Assembly: GCA_934343805.1 (NCBI GenBank)
Contig: CAKRIN010000007.1
Location: forward strand, 41,902 to 105,901
Length of the DNA: 64,000 bases
DNA from: an uncultured Lachnospira sp.
GTDB lineage: Bacteria; Bacillota; Clostridia; Lachnospirales; Lachnospiraceae
Direction: 5' to 3'
This document shows, one piece after another, positions 16,269 through 25,706 of this stretch. Numbering within the stretch: the stretch's first letter is position 1; each line of letters opens with the position of its first letter. The position numbers were made by a program, and so were the translations under genes. Under the pieces are notes generated by a model. The model made no database searches. It was not told the DNA's origin and saw only the letters and a program-made list of their open reading frames with translations.

Positions 16269-17886
16269 AAGTGTTGGCAGAATTATATTAAATACAATAA
16301 AAAAGAAATGGCTTCTGACAGCAGGTATTGCGATTACTATTGTTGGAGCAATTGTATCAGCACTTATCCCACCACTTGTTCTGGCTAAGATTATTGACAC
16401 AATAACACAGGGAAGAATGCCTGAAGTATACATAATTATAATGTATTTTGGATTCCTGCTTATAACGGGACTTATGGAGAGCACAAGGGAAACACTTTTG
16501 ACAGTTTTTGGACAGAAGATAACACATGCATTAAGAAGTGGCCTGATGGATAAATATATAAGCCTTACGACAGGTGGGCTGACAAATCAGGATCCGGGAA
16601 CAGTAGTTTCAAGATTCGTAGGAGATGTTGATACTGTTGAGAATCTTTTTACTTCTGGAATTATAAGCATGTTTGCGGATGCATGTAAGATAATAAGTAT
16701 TCTGGTTGTTATATGGTTTAAAACAAAAGGCCTTGCATTGGTCTTACTTGTACTTCTGCCATTTCTGTTTCTGTTTACAAGAATTGTCCAGAAAAATATG
16801 CTGGCTGCACAGATAGATAACAGAAGGGCGGTAGGAAGAGCTTCGGGACATGTACCAGAGACACTTCATAATATAAGGACAATACATACACTTGGAAAAG
16901 AAAAATATATGGCAGAAAGATATGATAATTATATAAACGAAAGTTATGCGGCAGTTGAAAAAACCAATTTCTATGATGCGATATATTCACCAGTAATACT
17001 TATACTTAATGCTGTGGTTGTTGCTGTTGTGATGCTGTTATCAGCATCTGGTAATTCTGCCATGCTTGCATTTTTTGGAATGACGGCAGGAACAGCAGTT
17101 GCGGTAATAAATTATATTTCACAGATATTTTCTCCAGTAGAAAGCCTTGGGATGGAAATACAGACGATACAGTCTGCAATAGCAGGTGTACGAAGAATTA
17201 ATGAGTTTTTGGGACAGAAAGAAAATTCGTATACACAGAACAACATTACAGTCAGTAACAGTGAAAATGCTGTGGAGTTTTCAGATGTAACATTTGGCTA
17301 TGATGAAAATAAAATCCTTAATGATATAAGCTTTGTAATTAAAAAGGGAGAGCAGGTTACTTTACAGGGAAGAACAGGTGCTGGAAAAAGTACAATATTC
17401 AGATTGCTGCTTGGCTTATATAAGCCTGATAAAGGAAGGGTACTCATTGATGGACGAGATGCTTCGGGTATACCTGATTCGCAGAAGCGAAAGGTATATG
17501 GATATGTAGAACAGACATTTCATATTGTTCCGGGAACAATCCGTGAACAGATAACATTATATGATAAGTCTATAGATGATGATGCAGTTGTAAGTGCAGC
17601 AAAAGCAGTCAGACTTCACGATTCAATAATGAAACTGGATAACGGTTATGATACTGTATGCACTCCGGAGATATTCTCGCAGGGACAGTGGCAGCTGCTT
17701 GCAATTGCCAGAGCGTGTGTGGAAAGACCAGAGGTACTTTTGCTGGATGAAATAACAGCTAACCTTGATGCGCAGACAGAAAGAGATGTACTGACAGCAC
17801 TTAATAAGGTCAGTGAAAATAGAACAGTTATTTCAATATCACACAGGGCAAGTGCAAGAACCGGAAGAATAATTGAAATTATTTAA
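16258..17886 (+). CDS. ABC exporter half-transporter B (canonical catalytic glutamate)
   Basis: 542 residues from ATG 16258, overlapping the previous gene by 11 bp (RBS ggtggaga). Membrane domain with six helices, then Walker A GRTGAGKSTIFR, a degenerate signature FSQGQWQLLAIARA, Walker B VLLLDEITANLD with the catalytic Glu, and H-loop ISHR. Pairing with half A gives one consensus ATP site (this Walker A/B with A's LSGGQ) and one degenerate site. No terminator seen directly after it; a deacetylase gene follows 82 bp on. Confidence 0.92.
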   Translation: MQGKSVGRIILNTIKKKWLLTAGIAITIVGAIVSALIPPLVLAKIIDTITQGRMPEVYIIIMYFGFLLITGLMESTRETLLTVFGQKITHALRSGLMDKYISLTTGGLTNQDPGTVVSRFVGDVDTVENLFTSGIISMFADACKIISILVVIWFKTKGLALVLLVLLPFLFLFTRIVQKNMLAAQIDNRRAVGRASGHVPETLHNIRTIHTLGKEKYMAERYDNYINESYAAVEKTNFYDAIYSPVILILNAVVVAVVMLLSASGNSAMLAFFGMTAGTAVAVINYISQIFSPVESLGMEIQTIQSAIAGVRRINEFLGQKENSYTQNNITVSNSENAVEFSDVTFGYDENKILNDISFVIKKGEQVTLQGRTGAGKSTIFRLLLGLYKPDKGRVLIDGRDASGIPDSQKRKVYGYVEQTFHIVPGTIREQITLYDKSIDDDAVVSAAKAVRLHDSIMKLDNGYDTVCTPEIFSQGQWQLLAIARACVERPEVLLLDEITANLDAQTERDVLTALNKVSENRTVISISHRASARTGRIIEII

Positions 17887-17968
17887 ATTAAGGTGGTTTA
17901 TTTTTTACAAAAGAAGTATAATACCAATGCGAAAATAATATGTTCAAAAGAGAAAGCTGGTAATAATA

Positions 17969-19423
17969 ATGAAAAAGAAATGGGTAATAGGTCTGATAGC
18001 GGGTTCGGCTGCAATACTTGCAGCGATTATAGGAGTATTTGCATATCAGTACTGGCTGGAAGACAATATTGTATTTACAAATAGTGATAAAATAATAGTA
18101 CAATATGGGGATAAATTTGATTTATCTGGTACAGATATTATAAAAAAAGGATATCTGAATAATAAAAAGGATGATATTGACGTTAGCTATAACGGAAAGG
18201 TTGATGAGAAATCTTTAGGGAAATATGATGTTGATGTAATCGTTCATAAGGGAAAGAAAAAGAAAACCAAAAAATATGTTGTTGAAGTTGTTGATACAGT
18301 TGCACCTGTGATTAAACTGGCAGGAGATAGTGAAGTTACCATTGAAGCCGGAGATGAATATAATGAACCGGGATATACAGCAACAGATAATTGTGATGAT
18401 GATGTAACTGACAATGTCATAGTTGATGGAAAGGCTGATACATCAGTACTGGGCGATTATACAATATCATATTCAGTTAAAGATTCATCAGGGAATGAGG
18501 CAACGGCTGCACGTATAGTACATGTTACAGATACAACAAGTCCTGAAATCACATTTGCTGGTGGAGATGTATATTATATGGCTAAGGGAACCAGTTACAG
18601 TGAACCGGGATATACAGCAACAGATAATTATGATGGAGATATATCAGATAAAGTAGATGTTTCGGGTACAGTGGATACTAATACTTCTGGCAAATATACA
18701 TTGACATATACTGTAAAGGATTCAGCAGGAAATCAGGCAGAAGCGAACAGAACAGTGCGTGTATATTCACCGATGTCAGTGGATACAGTTAATCCGGGAA
18801 GTAAGGTTGTATATCTTACATTTGATGATGGACCGGGACCATATACAGCACAGTTACTTGATATTCTTGATAAATATAATGTTAAGGCAACATTTTTTGT
18901 AACTAATACTCATCCTGATTATCAGAATCTTATAGCACAGGAAGCACAGAGAGGTCATACTATTGCTATTCATTCTGCATCACACGATTACGCGAGAATA
19001 TATCAGAATGTTGATGCATATTTTAATGATTTTGATGAAATGAATAATATTATAATTGCACAGACAGGTAAAAGTGCTGATATTGTCAGATTTCCGGGAG
19101 GTTCATCTAATACTATCAGTGCAAGATACTGCAGCGGTATTATGAGTCAGCTTGTGTATGAGGTAGAAGACAGAGGCTTCCAGTATTGCGACTGGAATGT
19201 ATCAAGTGGAGATGCCGGTGGAACTACAAGTACAGGAGGGGTTTTTTGTAATGTGACAGAGGGGATAAGCAGAAATAATATATCAATAGTACTGCAGCAT
19301 GATATTAAGGATTTTAGTGTTAATGCTGTTGAACAGATAATTCAATGGGGATTATCAGAAGGATATACATTTCTTCCAATAACTGCGCAGACTCCTATGT
19401 CACATCACGGAGTCAACAACTAA
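17969..19423 (+). CDS. Membrane-anchored polysaccharide deacetylase with two DUF5011-type Ig-like repeats
   Basis: 484 residues. N-terminal anchor (about 5-27), an extracellular linker, two bacterial Ig-like repeats (about 108-190 and 191-268) sharing the words EPGYTATDN and SVKDSSGN/TVKDSAGN, then a NodB carbohydrate-esterase-4 domain: VYLTFDDGPG (motif 1, metal Asp), HSASHDYARIY (HxxxH metal site), RFPGGSSN (motif 3), and a C-terminal region LQHDIKD. CE4 enzymes remove acetyl groups from peptidoglycan GlcNAc or similar polymers, giving lysozyme resistance or glycan remodelling. The repeats probably space the catalytic domain within the wall. RBS is weak. Confidence 0.92.
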   Translation: MKKKWVIGLIAGSAAILAAIIGVFAYQYWLEDNIVFTNSDKIIVQYGDKFDLSGTDIIKKGYLNNKKDDIDVSYNGKVDEKSLGKYDVDVIVHKGKKKKTKKYVVEVVDTVAPVIKLAGDSEVTIEAGDEYNEPGYTATDNCDDDVTDNVIVDGKADTSVLGDYTISYSVKDSSGNEATAARIVHVTDTTSPEITFAGGDVYYMAKGTSYSEPGYTATDNYDGDISDKVDVSGTVDTNTSGKYTLTYTVKDSAGNQAEANRTVRVYSPMSVDTVNPGSKVVYLTFDDGPGPYTAQLLDILDKYNVKATFFVTNTHPDYQNLIAQEAQRGHTIAIHSASHDYARIYQNVDAYFNDFDEMNNIIIAQTGKSADIVRFPGGSSNTISARYCSGIMSQLVYEVEDRGFQYCDWNVSSGDAGGTTSTGGVFCNVTEGISRNNISIVLQHDIKDFSVNAVEQIIQWGLSEGYTFLPITAQTPMSHHGVNN

Positions 19424-19505
19424 ATACAAATATAAAGATATATAAGATTGTCTTAGTCTGCGTAATAAGAATGAGATTTATATAGATTTAAGCAGAATCT
19501 TGTGC

Positions 19506-19511
19506 TATAAT
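19506..19511 (+). promoter_or_regulatory. Extended -10 promoter element upstream of the EAL gene
   Basis: TGCTATAAT (TGn plus TATAAT) about 46 bp before the start codon; no good -35 hexamer is seen, as is usual with extended -10 promoters. Confidence 0.45.
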
Positions 19512-19556
19512 GACAGTATATTTTAGAGCGTGAATGATATATAAGGAGATAATCTT

Positions 19557-20837
19557 ATGAAAGGGTGTTATCTAGGAATGACGGGGCATGATGCATTCAA
19601 TGAAAGAATAAGAGAAATTGTCAGTGCAGGAGAACACAAAGTGGTTCTTATGGCCCTTGATATTAGTAATTTTAAATATATTAACGATTTCTATGGAATG
19701 GATGAAGGCGACAAGGTAATGAAGGATATCGCAGATTATTATTTTGTCAATGAGCCATTATGCCTTGCATCACATGGAATAGGTTTTGATCAGTTCAGAG
19801 CTGCTTATTGCGTTGATGGCATGACAAAGGAAGATATTGTTGATTATATTACTAAGAAAAATACTGAATTTGAAGCTTTGCTGTCAAGCAGGTATCCTCT
19901 GGTTTATCAGCATGTATATGTTGGATTATATTTTTATGATGATGCGTCACTTGATGTAAGAATGGCAGTAGACAGAGCTAATCTTGCCAAGAAATCAACC
20001 AAGGGAAGATTCGACATACCATGTTGTGTATATTCACAGGATAATTGCAATGAATATCTGGAACATATGGATATGTCCAATGAATTTGTCAAAGCATGTA
20101 AGGAAGACAGAATAGAGGTGTATTATCAGCCTAAGATTTCTGTTTCAGAGAAAAAGGCGGTAGGAGCAGAGGCTCTGGTAAGAATGAAATCCAATTATGG
20201 AACTGTTATTTCTCCTGCAAAGTTCATTCCTGTTCTTGAAGATACAGGGATGATAGGAAAGCTTGATGATATTATGCTTGAGAAGGTATTCAGGTTTCAG
20301 AGAATGTCAATGGATAAAGGTTTTGCTCCAATTCCGGTATCAGTTAATATATCACGGCAGAGGTTTACAAGTTCCGATTTGCTAAAATATGTCCTTAGTC
20401 TGCAGGAAAAATATCATGTGAGTTCGGAGTATATAGAACTGGAAATACTTGAAACTACATTTATTGATGCTCTCGATGCAATGGTTGATGTAATTAATGC
20501 ATTAAGACAGAGAGGATTCAGAATTAACGTTGATGATTTTGGCTCAGGTTATTCGTCGCTTAACCAGATAGCAAGCATACCGGCTGACACAATCAAGTTT
20601 GACAGGGTTTTTGCGAGCAGATCGTTAAAGAATGATAAGGGACGTACTGTTATTAAATCATTAATAGAAATGCTTAAGAGCGTTGATTATGATCTTGTGT
20701 TTGAAGGTGTTGAAACTAAAGAAGAACTGGATCTTGTTGTAGAATATGGATGCGATGTTATTCAGGGATTTTATTTTGAAAAGCCAATCCCTGAACAGGA
20801 ATTTATATCAAAATATCTGTCAACAGGGAATTTTTAA
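19557..20837 (+). CDS. Cyclic-di-GMP phosphodiesterase with degenerate GGDEF and intact EAL domains
   Basis: 426 residues, no membrane span or signal peptide. Residues 1-165 form a GGDEF-like domain (LDISNFKYINDFYGMDEGDKVM is typical) with HGIGFDQF where GGDEF should be, so no cyclase activity is expected; it may bind GTP. Residues 175-420 are an EAL domain with VGAEALVRM, the metal and catalytic residues in LEILETTF, NVDDFGSGYSSL, DTIKFDR and FEGVET. Predicted to hydrolyse c-di-GMP to pGpG. An HD-GYP gene follows 2 bp later, giving a two-step degradation pair. Confidence 0.9.
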   Translation: MKGCYLGMTGHDAFNERIREIVSAGEHKVVLMALDISNFKYINDFYGMDEGDKVMKDIADYYFVNEPLCLASHGIGFDQFRAAYCVDGMTKEDIVDYITKKNTEFEALLSSRYPLVYQHVYVGLYFYDDASLDVRMAVDRANLAKKSTKGRFDIPCCVYSQDNCNEYLEHMDMSNEFVKACKEDRIEVYYQPKISVSEKKAVGAEALVRMKSNYGTVISPAKFIPVLEDTGMIGKLDDIMLEKVFRFQRMSMDKGFAPIPVSVNISRQRFTSSDLLKYVLSLQEKYHVSSEYIELEILETTFIDALDAMVDVINALRQRGFRINVDDFGSGYSSLNQIASIPADTIKFDRVFASRSLKNDKGRTVIKSLIEMLKSVDYDLVFEGVETKEELDLVVEYGCDVIQGFYFEKPIPEQEFISKYLSTGNF

Positions 20838-20839
20838 GT

Positions 20840-21478
20840 ATGAATAATATAAAAATTAAAGACAATGAGCTGGGAGAATATATTGTCAATGATTTCAAAA
20901 GCGGCATTGAGCATGGTGTTCTTGTAGCTAATCTTGCATATGCTCTTGCTATCAGGCTCGGACTTGGTGAAGAAGATGCATATGAACTCAGGGTGGCAGG
21001 AATGGTGCATGATATTGGAAAACTTAAATTATCAGAATATCTTTATGGAAGAAATTCTGTAGAATTATCGGTTGAAGAAATGAAATATATGAGAATGCAC
21101 TCTAAAATCAGCTTTGATGTATTGAAAAATTATGATTATTCGGATAATATAATGAAAGTTGTTCTCTGGCACCATGAGTGTTACGATGGAAGCGGATATC
21201 CTGATAACCTTAAAGGAACTGATATTCCGTTAGGAGCACGTATACTTAAGGTGGTGGATGAATTTGCTGCGCTGATATCTGACAGACCGTATAGAAAGGC
21301 ATTTAATATTGATACGGCAGTTGATATTCTTATTGAAGAAATCAAGAATCTTGATATGAGAGTATTTATTGAATTTCAGCGGATGATTCACGAGGAAGAA
21401 ACATTTGAATTGATTAGGAACAGCAAAATTAAACTTGATGCTCTTAGTCTTGAAGATATTCTATCCTTCGCAGATTAG
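20840..21478 (+). CDS. HD-GYP domain protein
   Basis: 212 residues, soluble. HD metal site MVHDIGKLKLSEYL (about residues 55-68), then HSKISFDVL, and the HD-GYP block HHECYDGSGYPDNLKGTDIP followed by ARILKVVDEFAALISDRPYR. All metal ligands and the GYP motif are present. Family members hydrolyse c-di-GMP or pGpG to GMP. Its start is 2 bp after the EAL gene's stop with an RBS inside that gene, so the two are co-translated. No separate receiver or sensor domain. Confidence 0.9.
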   Translation: MNNIKIKDNELGEYIVNDFKSGIEHGVLVANLAYALAIRLGLGEEDAYELRVAGMVHDIGKLKLSEYLYGRNSVELSVEEMKYMRMHSKISFDVLKNYDYSDNIMKVVLWHHECYDGSGYPDNLKGTDIPLGARILKVVDEFAALISDRPYRKAFNIDTAVDILIEEIKNLDMRVFIEFQRMIHEEETFELIRNSKIKLDALSLEDILSFAD

Positions 21479-21508
21479 TAAGTAATTACAGGAAAGAGGT
21501 AAAGTAAG

Positions 21509-23299
21509 ATGGCAGAGTCAATGGTTGGCTTAAAGAGATCACACAGATGTACAGAGGTTTCATCGGCTGATATTGGTAAGAAAGTTACTGTTATGGGATG
21601 GGTTGCTAAGAGAAGAAATCTTGGTTCACTCATATTTGTTGATTTAAGAGATAGAAGTGGAATACTTCAGATACTTTTTGATGAGAATATAATTGGTAAA
21701 GAAGGATTTGACAAGGCATATACACTTCGTAATGAATTCGTTATTGCTGTTGAGGGCGAAGTTATTAAGAGAAGCGGAGCTGTTAATGAGAATTTAAAGA
21801 CTGGTGATATTGAGATTGCCGCTAAGACTTTAAGAATTCTTTCAGAATCAGAGACACCTCCATTCCCAATTGAGGAGAATATCCAGACTAAGGAAGATAT
21901 CAGACTTAAGTACAGATGTCTTGATCTTAGAAGACCTGATATCCAGTCTAATATTATTATGAGAAGTAAGGTGGCAACTCTTACAAGAGCATTTCTTGCA
22001 AAGGAAGGTTTCTTAGAGATAGAAACACCTATGCTTACTAAGTCTACACCAGAAGGAGCAAGAGATTACCTTGTACCAAGCCGTATTCATCCGGGCAAAT
22101 TCTATGCACTTCCGCAGTCTCCACAGCTTTTTAAGCAGATGCTTATGTGTTCTGGTTATGACAGATATATGCAGATTGCAAGATGCTTCAGAGATGAGGA
22201 TTTAAGAGCGGACAGACAGCCTGAATTCACACAGATTGATATGGAATTATCATTCGTTGATGTTGATGATGTAATTGATGTTAATGAAAGACTTCTTGCT
22301 TATCTTTTCAAGGAAGTTCTTGATGTGGATGTAAAGCTTCCAATCCAGAGAATGACATGGCAGGAAGCTATGGACAGATTTGGTTCTGATAAACCTGATT
22401 TAAGATTTGGCATGGAATTACAGAATGTATCAGATATTGTTAAGGATTGCGGATTCGGAGTATTTACAGGAGCACTTGAGAATGGTGGTTCTGTAAGAGG
22501 TATCAATGCAAAGGGACAGGGAAGCATGCCTCGTAAGAAGATTGATGCACTTGTTGATTTTGCCAAGGGATATGGTGCTAAGGGTCTTGCTTACATTGCA
22601 ATTCAGGAAGATGGTTCATATAAATCATCATTTGCCAAGTTTATGACAGAAGAGCAGATGAATGATCTTGTTAAGGCTATGGATGGAGAAGCTGGAGATC
22701 TTCTTTTATTCGCTGCTGACAGAAACAAGATTGTATGGAACGTACTTGGAGCATTAAGAGTGGAACTTGCAGGTCAGATGGGACTTCTTGATAAGTCAGA
22801 TTACAAGTTCTTATGGGTAACAGAATTCCCACAGTTTGAATGGTCAGATGAAGAAGAAAGATTTGTTGCAATGCATCACCCATTCACAATGCCTATGGAT
22901 GAAGATCTTGATATGCTTGAGACTAATCCTGGCGCAGTACGTGCCAAGGCTTATGATATTGTTCTTAACGGAACAGAAATCGGCGGTGGTTCAGTAAGAA
23001 TCCATCAGGCTGATGTACAGCAGAGAATGTTCAAGGCACTTGGCCTTACAGATGAAGTTGCTAACGAGAAGTTCGGATTCCTTCTTGATGCATTCAAGTA
23101 TGGTGTACCACCACATGCAGGACTTGCATATGGTCTTGACAGACTTGTAATGCTTATGGCTAAGAGAGATTCTATCAGAGATGTAATAGCCTTCCCTAAG
23201 GTTAAGGATGCAACATGTCTTCTTACTAATGCACCTGATGTTGTAGATGCAAAGCAGTTAGAAGAACTTTCTATTGCTATAGAAAAGACAGAAGAATAA
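21509..23299 (+). CDS. aspS: Aspartyl-tRNA synthetase
   Basis: 596 residues, the normal bacterial size. N-terminal OB-fold anticodon-binding domain (VMGWVAKRRNLGSLIFVDLR), class II motif 2 FRDEDLRADRQPEFTQID, the bacterial-type GAD insertion domain (about 280-420), and motif 3 GLAYGLDRLVML near the end. Charges tRNA-Asp with aspartate in the cytoplasm. Good RBS (gaaagaggt) 31 bp after the HD-GYP gene, so possibly the last gene of that transcript. Ended by a strong terminator. Confidence 0.97.
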   Translation: MAESMVGLKRSHRCTEVSSADIGKKVTVMGWVAKRRNLGSLIFVDLRDRSGILQILFDENIIGKEGFDKAYTLRNEFVIAVEGEVIKRSGAVNENLKTGDIEIAAKTLRILSESETPPFPIEENIQTKEDIRLKYRCLDLRRPDIQSNIIMRSKVATLTRAFLAKEGFLEIETPMLTKSTPEGARDYLVPSRIHPGKFYALPQSPQLFKQMLMCSGYDRYMQIARCFRDEDLRADRQPEFTQIDMELSFVDVDDVIDVNERLLAYLFKEVLDVDVKLPIQRMTWQEAMDRFGSDKPDLRFGMELQNVSDIVKDCGFGVFTGALENGGSVRGINAKGQGSMPRKKIDALVDFAKGYGAKGLAYIAIQEDGSYKSSFAKFMTEEQMNDLVKAMDGEAGDLLLFAADRNKIVWNVLGALRVELAGQMGLLDKSDYKFLWVTEFPQFEWSDEEERFVAMHHPFTMPMDEDLDMLETNPGAVRAKAYDIVLNGTEIGGGSVRIHQADVQQRMFKALGLTDEVANEKFGFLLDAFKYGVPPHAGLAYGLDRLVMLMAKRDSIRDVIAFPKVKDATCLLTNAPDVVDAKQLEELSIAIEKTEE

Positions 23300-23306
23300 T
23301 AAAATT

Positions 23307-23350
23307 AAAAGGTCTGCTACACTAAGAAAATAGTGTGACAGACCTTTTGC
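23307..23350 (+). terminator. Intrinsic terminator after aspS, bidirectional
   Basis: Stem AAAAGGTCTG / CAGACCTTTT (23307-23316 with 23339-23348) with inner helix CACTA/TAGTG. A-tract on one side and T-tract on the other allow it to serve both aspS and the convergent propeller-protein gene. Confidence 0.88.
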
Positions 23351-24373
23351 TTATTTTACAGTAATCTGCTCAACAGATGTATCTGGTGCAGATGTGTTTA
23401 CGCGATAGAGAACCCCCTGATTCTCGAAATACTGGAAAAATGTGTACTTTGACGTGCAGTGAATATTGGTAATATTACCAATTGCAATAGGCTCTATCTG
23501 AGTTCCGTCAATGTTCATCCTGTATAAACCTGTCACAGAAGCATCTCCCTCAAGCTGGAAAAATATTTTATTGCCATATACGTTATAGTTAATGACTTTG
23601 GTACCATCCTTGCTATATAAAAGCTCCAGTGTTTTATTAGATGGATTATATCTTACCAGTGAATAATTCTTACTAAGGTCTATATAATAAGCGTAACCAT
23701 TTTCGACATCTGCAAGATAAGAGTTGCAGTTATAATATACTGAAGTATTTCCAGATTTAGTATCATAGCTTAAAATGTTATGCTTTCCATCAGGATCTGA
23801 GAAATATATTGTTCCATTCTGCACACAGGCTGGGGAATATGGCGTATCAGATATTTTTTCGTCCTTTTTGCCTGCAATGTCAATTTTATGAAAAGCAAGA
23901 GGAACGGTGTCACTATAATGCTGATAGTATAAAGAATTACCAGCAAGCGCAATGATTCCGGATATTTTATTATAAAGAACTTTTGGCGATTCACCATTAA
24001 GGTCACAACGATATACTCCAAATAATTGTCCGCGAAAGATGGTTCCAATTGTCGATTGTTTGAAGTTGTTTTTTACATAATAGATATAGTTACCGCAGAC
24101 GTTAACAGATGCAACACTGTCGTCATTTAGCTTTCGTGCGTCAGTGCAGTCTGAGTTCATAACATACAACTTATTGTCGTCATATGGGTTAGCAAAATAT
24201 ATCTTATCATTGTATTCACAAAATAAGCCGCCATTATTTAGATTTCCAGCGGTATTTCCAACGGCATTGTCGTTATTGTATGTTATTTTGTTGTGTTTGT
24301 ATGAAAAAAAAGCAAATACAGCTGTCAGTATTATCAGAACAGATGCAATTGCGATAGTAATGGCTTTTTTCAT
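23351..24373 (-). CDS. Membrane-anchored DUF5050-type beta-propeller protein
   Basis: 340 residues from ATG 24373 (RBS ggaaaggcagg on the minus strand); a longer frame to 24436 lacks an RBS. N-terminal anchor MKKAITIAIASVLIILTAVF, then a run of repeats of the form xxIYFxxxxDxxxLYxMNxDGxxxxxLxxD (for example KIYFANPYDDNKLYVMNSD, YIYYVKNN, KIFFQLEGD...LYRMNIDGTQ), the pattern of DUF5050 propellers. Outside the cell; no catalytic motif. Probably binds or senses something at the surface. No operon partner. Confidence 0.78.
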   Translation of the reverse strand: MKKAITIAIASVLIILTAVFAFFSYKHNKITYNNDNAVGNTAGNLNNGGLFCEYNDKIYFANPYDDNKLYVMNSDCTDARKLNDDSVASVNVCGNYIYYVKNNFKQSTIGTIFRGQLFGVYRCDLNGESPKVLYNKISGIIALAGNSLYYQHYSDTVPLAFHKIDIAGKKDEKISDTPYSPACVQNGTIYFSDPDGKHNILSYDTKSGNTSVYYNCNSYLADVENGYAYYIDLSKNYSLVRYNPSNKTLELLYSKDGTKVINYNVYGNKIFFQLEGDASVTGLYRMNIDGTQIEPIAIGNITNIHCTSKYTFFQYFENQGVLYRVNTSAPDTSVEQITVK

Positions 24374-24439
24374 AATATAGCCTGCCTTTCCTGCCATCTG
24401 GCGTATGAATTTTCTTAAGTATAACATAAAGTACATTTA

Positions 24440-24467
24440 TTGCATATCATTAAAAATGTGATACAAT
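24440..24467 (+). promoter_or_regulatory. Promoter of pheA
   Basis: TTGCAT (24440-24445), 16-bp spacer, TACAAT (24462-24467), 34 bp before the start codon. No leader peptide or T-box was seen. Confidence 0.5.
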
Positions 24468-24501
24468 AAGAACAATACATCGCTTTAAAGAGGAGAAGTA
24501 T

Positions 24502-25644
24502 ATGTTAGATCTTAATGAAATACGAAATAATATTGATAAAATAGACAGTCAGCTTGTTGAACTGTTTGAAGAGAGAATGAAACTGACAACTGAGGTTGCA
24601 GAATATAAGATTGAGACAGGAAAGAAGGTTCTTGATCCGGCAAGAGAAAAAGCGAAGCTTGAGGCGGTCAAGAAACTTGTAAAGAATCCGGATAATGTTC
24701 ATGCTATAGATGATTTGTTTGCACAGATTATGGCTAATTCAAGGAAGAACCAGTACATGCTCCTTGAAAAAATGGGGCAGACGTTAAGGGAACCATATGA
24801 AGCAATAGATGAAATTAATAAAAAAGACTGCAAGGTTGTTTATCAGGGAGTTCCAGGGGCATATTCATATGCTGCAATGATTAATTTCTTTGGCAGAGAT
24901 GTTGATAATTTCAATGTGTCGACATGGAGAGAGTGCATGGAGGCAGTAAAACAGGGGGATGCTGATTATGCAGTTCTTCCTATAGAGAATTCTAATGCCG
25001 GAATAGTTGCTGATGTGTATGATCTGTTACAGGAATATGATAATTATATAATTGCTGAGACATATGTTAAGATTGAGCATATGCTGCTTGGACTTCCGGG
25101 AACAGATCTTGATAATGTAACTGCTGTATATTCACATCCTCAGGGACTTATGCAGTGTGACAGATTTCTTGACAGCCATAAGGACTGGCAGAGAATAAGC
25201 CAGGCTAATACAGCACTTGCTGCTAAAATGATTTTTCAGGAACATAATAAGACTCATGTTGCTATTGCAAGCAAGGAGGCGGCTGAGCTTTATGGTCTGG
25301 ATATTTTAAAGACTGGAATTACAGATCAGGAAGGTAATACAACAAGATTTGTCATCGTTACTAATACGAGAAAGTTTGTTAAGAATGCACAGAAGATGAG
25401 TATTGTTTTTGAGACTGCTAATGAAGCTGGAACTCTTTACAATCTGTTAAGCCACATTATATATAATGGCCTTAACATGAATAAAATTGAGTCAAGACCT
25501 ATAGAAGGCAATGTAGAGGGTAAAAGATGGAATTTCAGGTTCTTTGTTGATTTTACAGGAAATATTGATGATCCACGGGTTATGAATGCTCTGCGTGGAA
25601 TTGAAGAAGAAGCAGAATCAATTAAGTTGCTCGGAAATTACTAG
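24502..25644 (+). CDS. pheA: Bifunctional chorismate mutase/prephenate dehydratase
   Basis: 380 residues with three domains. Residues 1-88: AroQ chorismate mutase (IDKIDSQLVELFEERMKLTTE, conserved Arg and Lys). Residues 110-285: prephenate dehydratase, with YQGVPGAYSYAAM, DYAVLPIENSNAGIV and the TRF motif in NTTRFVIVT. Residues 295-378: ACT domain with ESRP, the phenylalanine-binding site, so feedback inhibition by Phe is expected. Makes phenylpyruvate from chorismate. Good RBS (gaggagaag). Confidence 0.96.
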   Translation: MLDLNEIRNNIDKIDSQLVELFEERMKLTTEVAEYKIETGKKVLDPAREKAKLEAVKKLVKNPDNVHAIDDLFAQIMANSRKNQYMLLEKMGQTLREPYEAIDEINKKDCKVVYQGVPGAYSYAAMINFFGRDVDNFNVSTWRECMEAVKQGDADYAVLPIENSNAGIVADVYDLLQEYDNYIIAETYVKIEHMLLGLPGTDLDNVTAVYSHPQGLMQCDRFLDSHKDWQRISQANTALAAKMIFQEHNKTHVAIASKEAAELYGLDILKTGITDQEGNTTRFVIVTNTRKFVKNAQKMSIVFETANEAGTLYNLLSHIIYNGLNMNKIESRPIEGNVEGKRWNFRFFVDFTGNIDDPRVMNALRGIEEEAESIKLLGNY

Positions 25645-25706
25645 TATGATAGAATTACAAATATATTATCAGCAAATACATATATGGATAAGTGAGGGAT
25701 TTTAAA

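Noticed and set aside
17887-17968. A TATAAT-like box at 17917-17922 before the polysaccharide deacetylase gene
   Set aside because: No acceptable -35 or TGn extension, so a separate promoter is uncertain.
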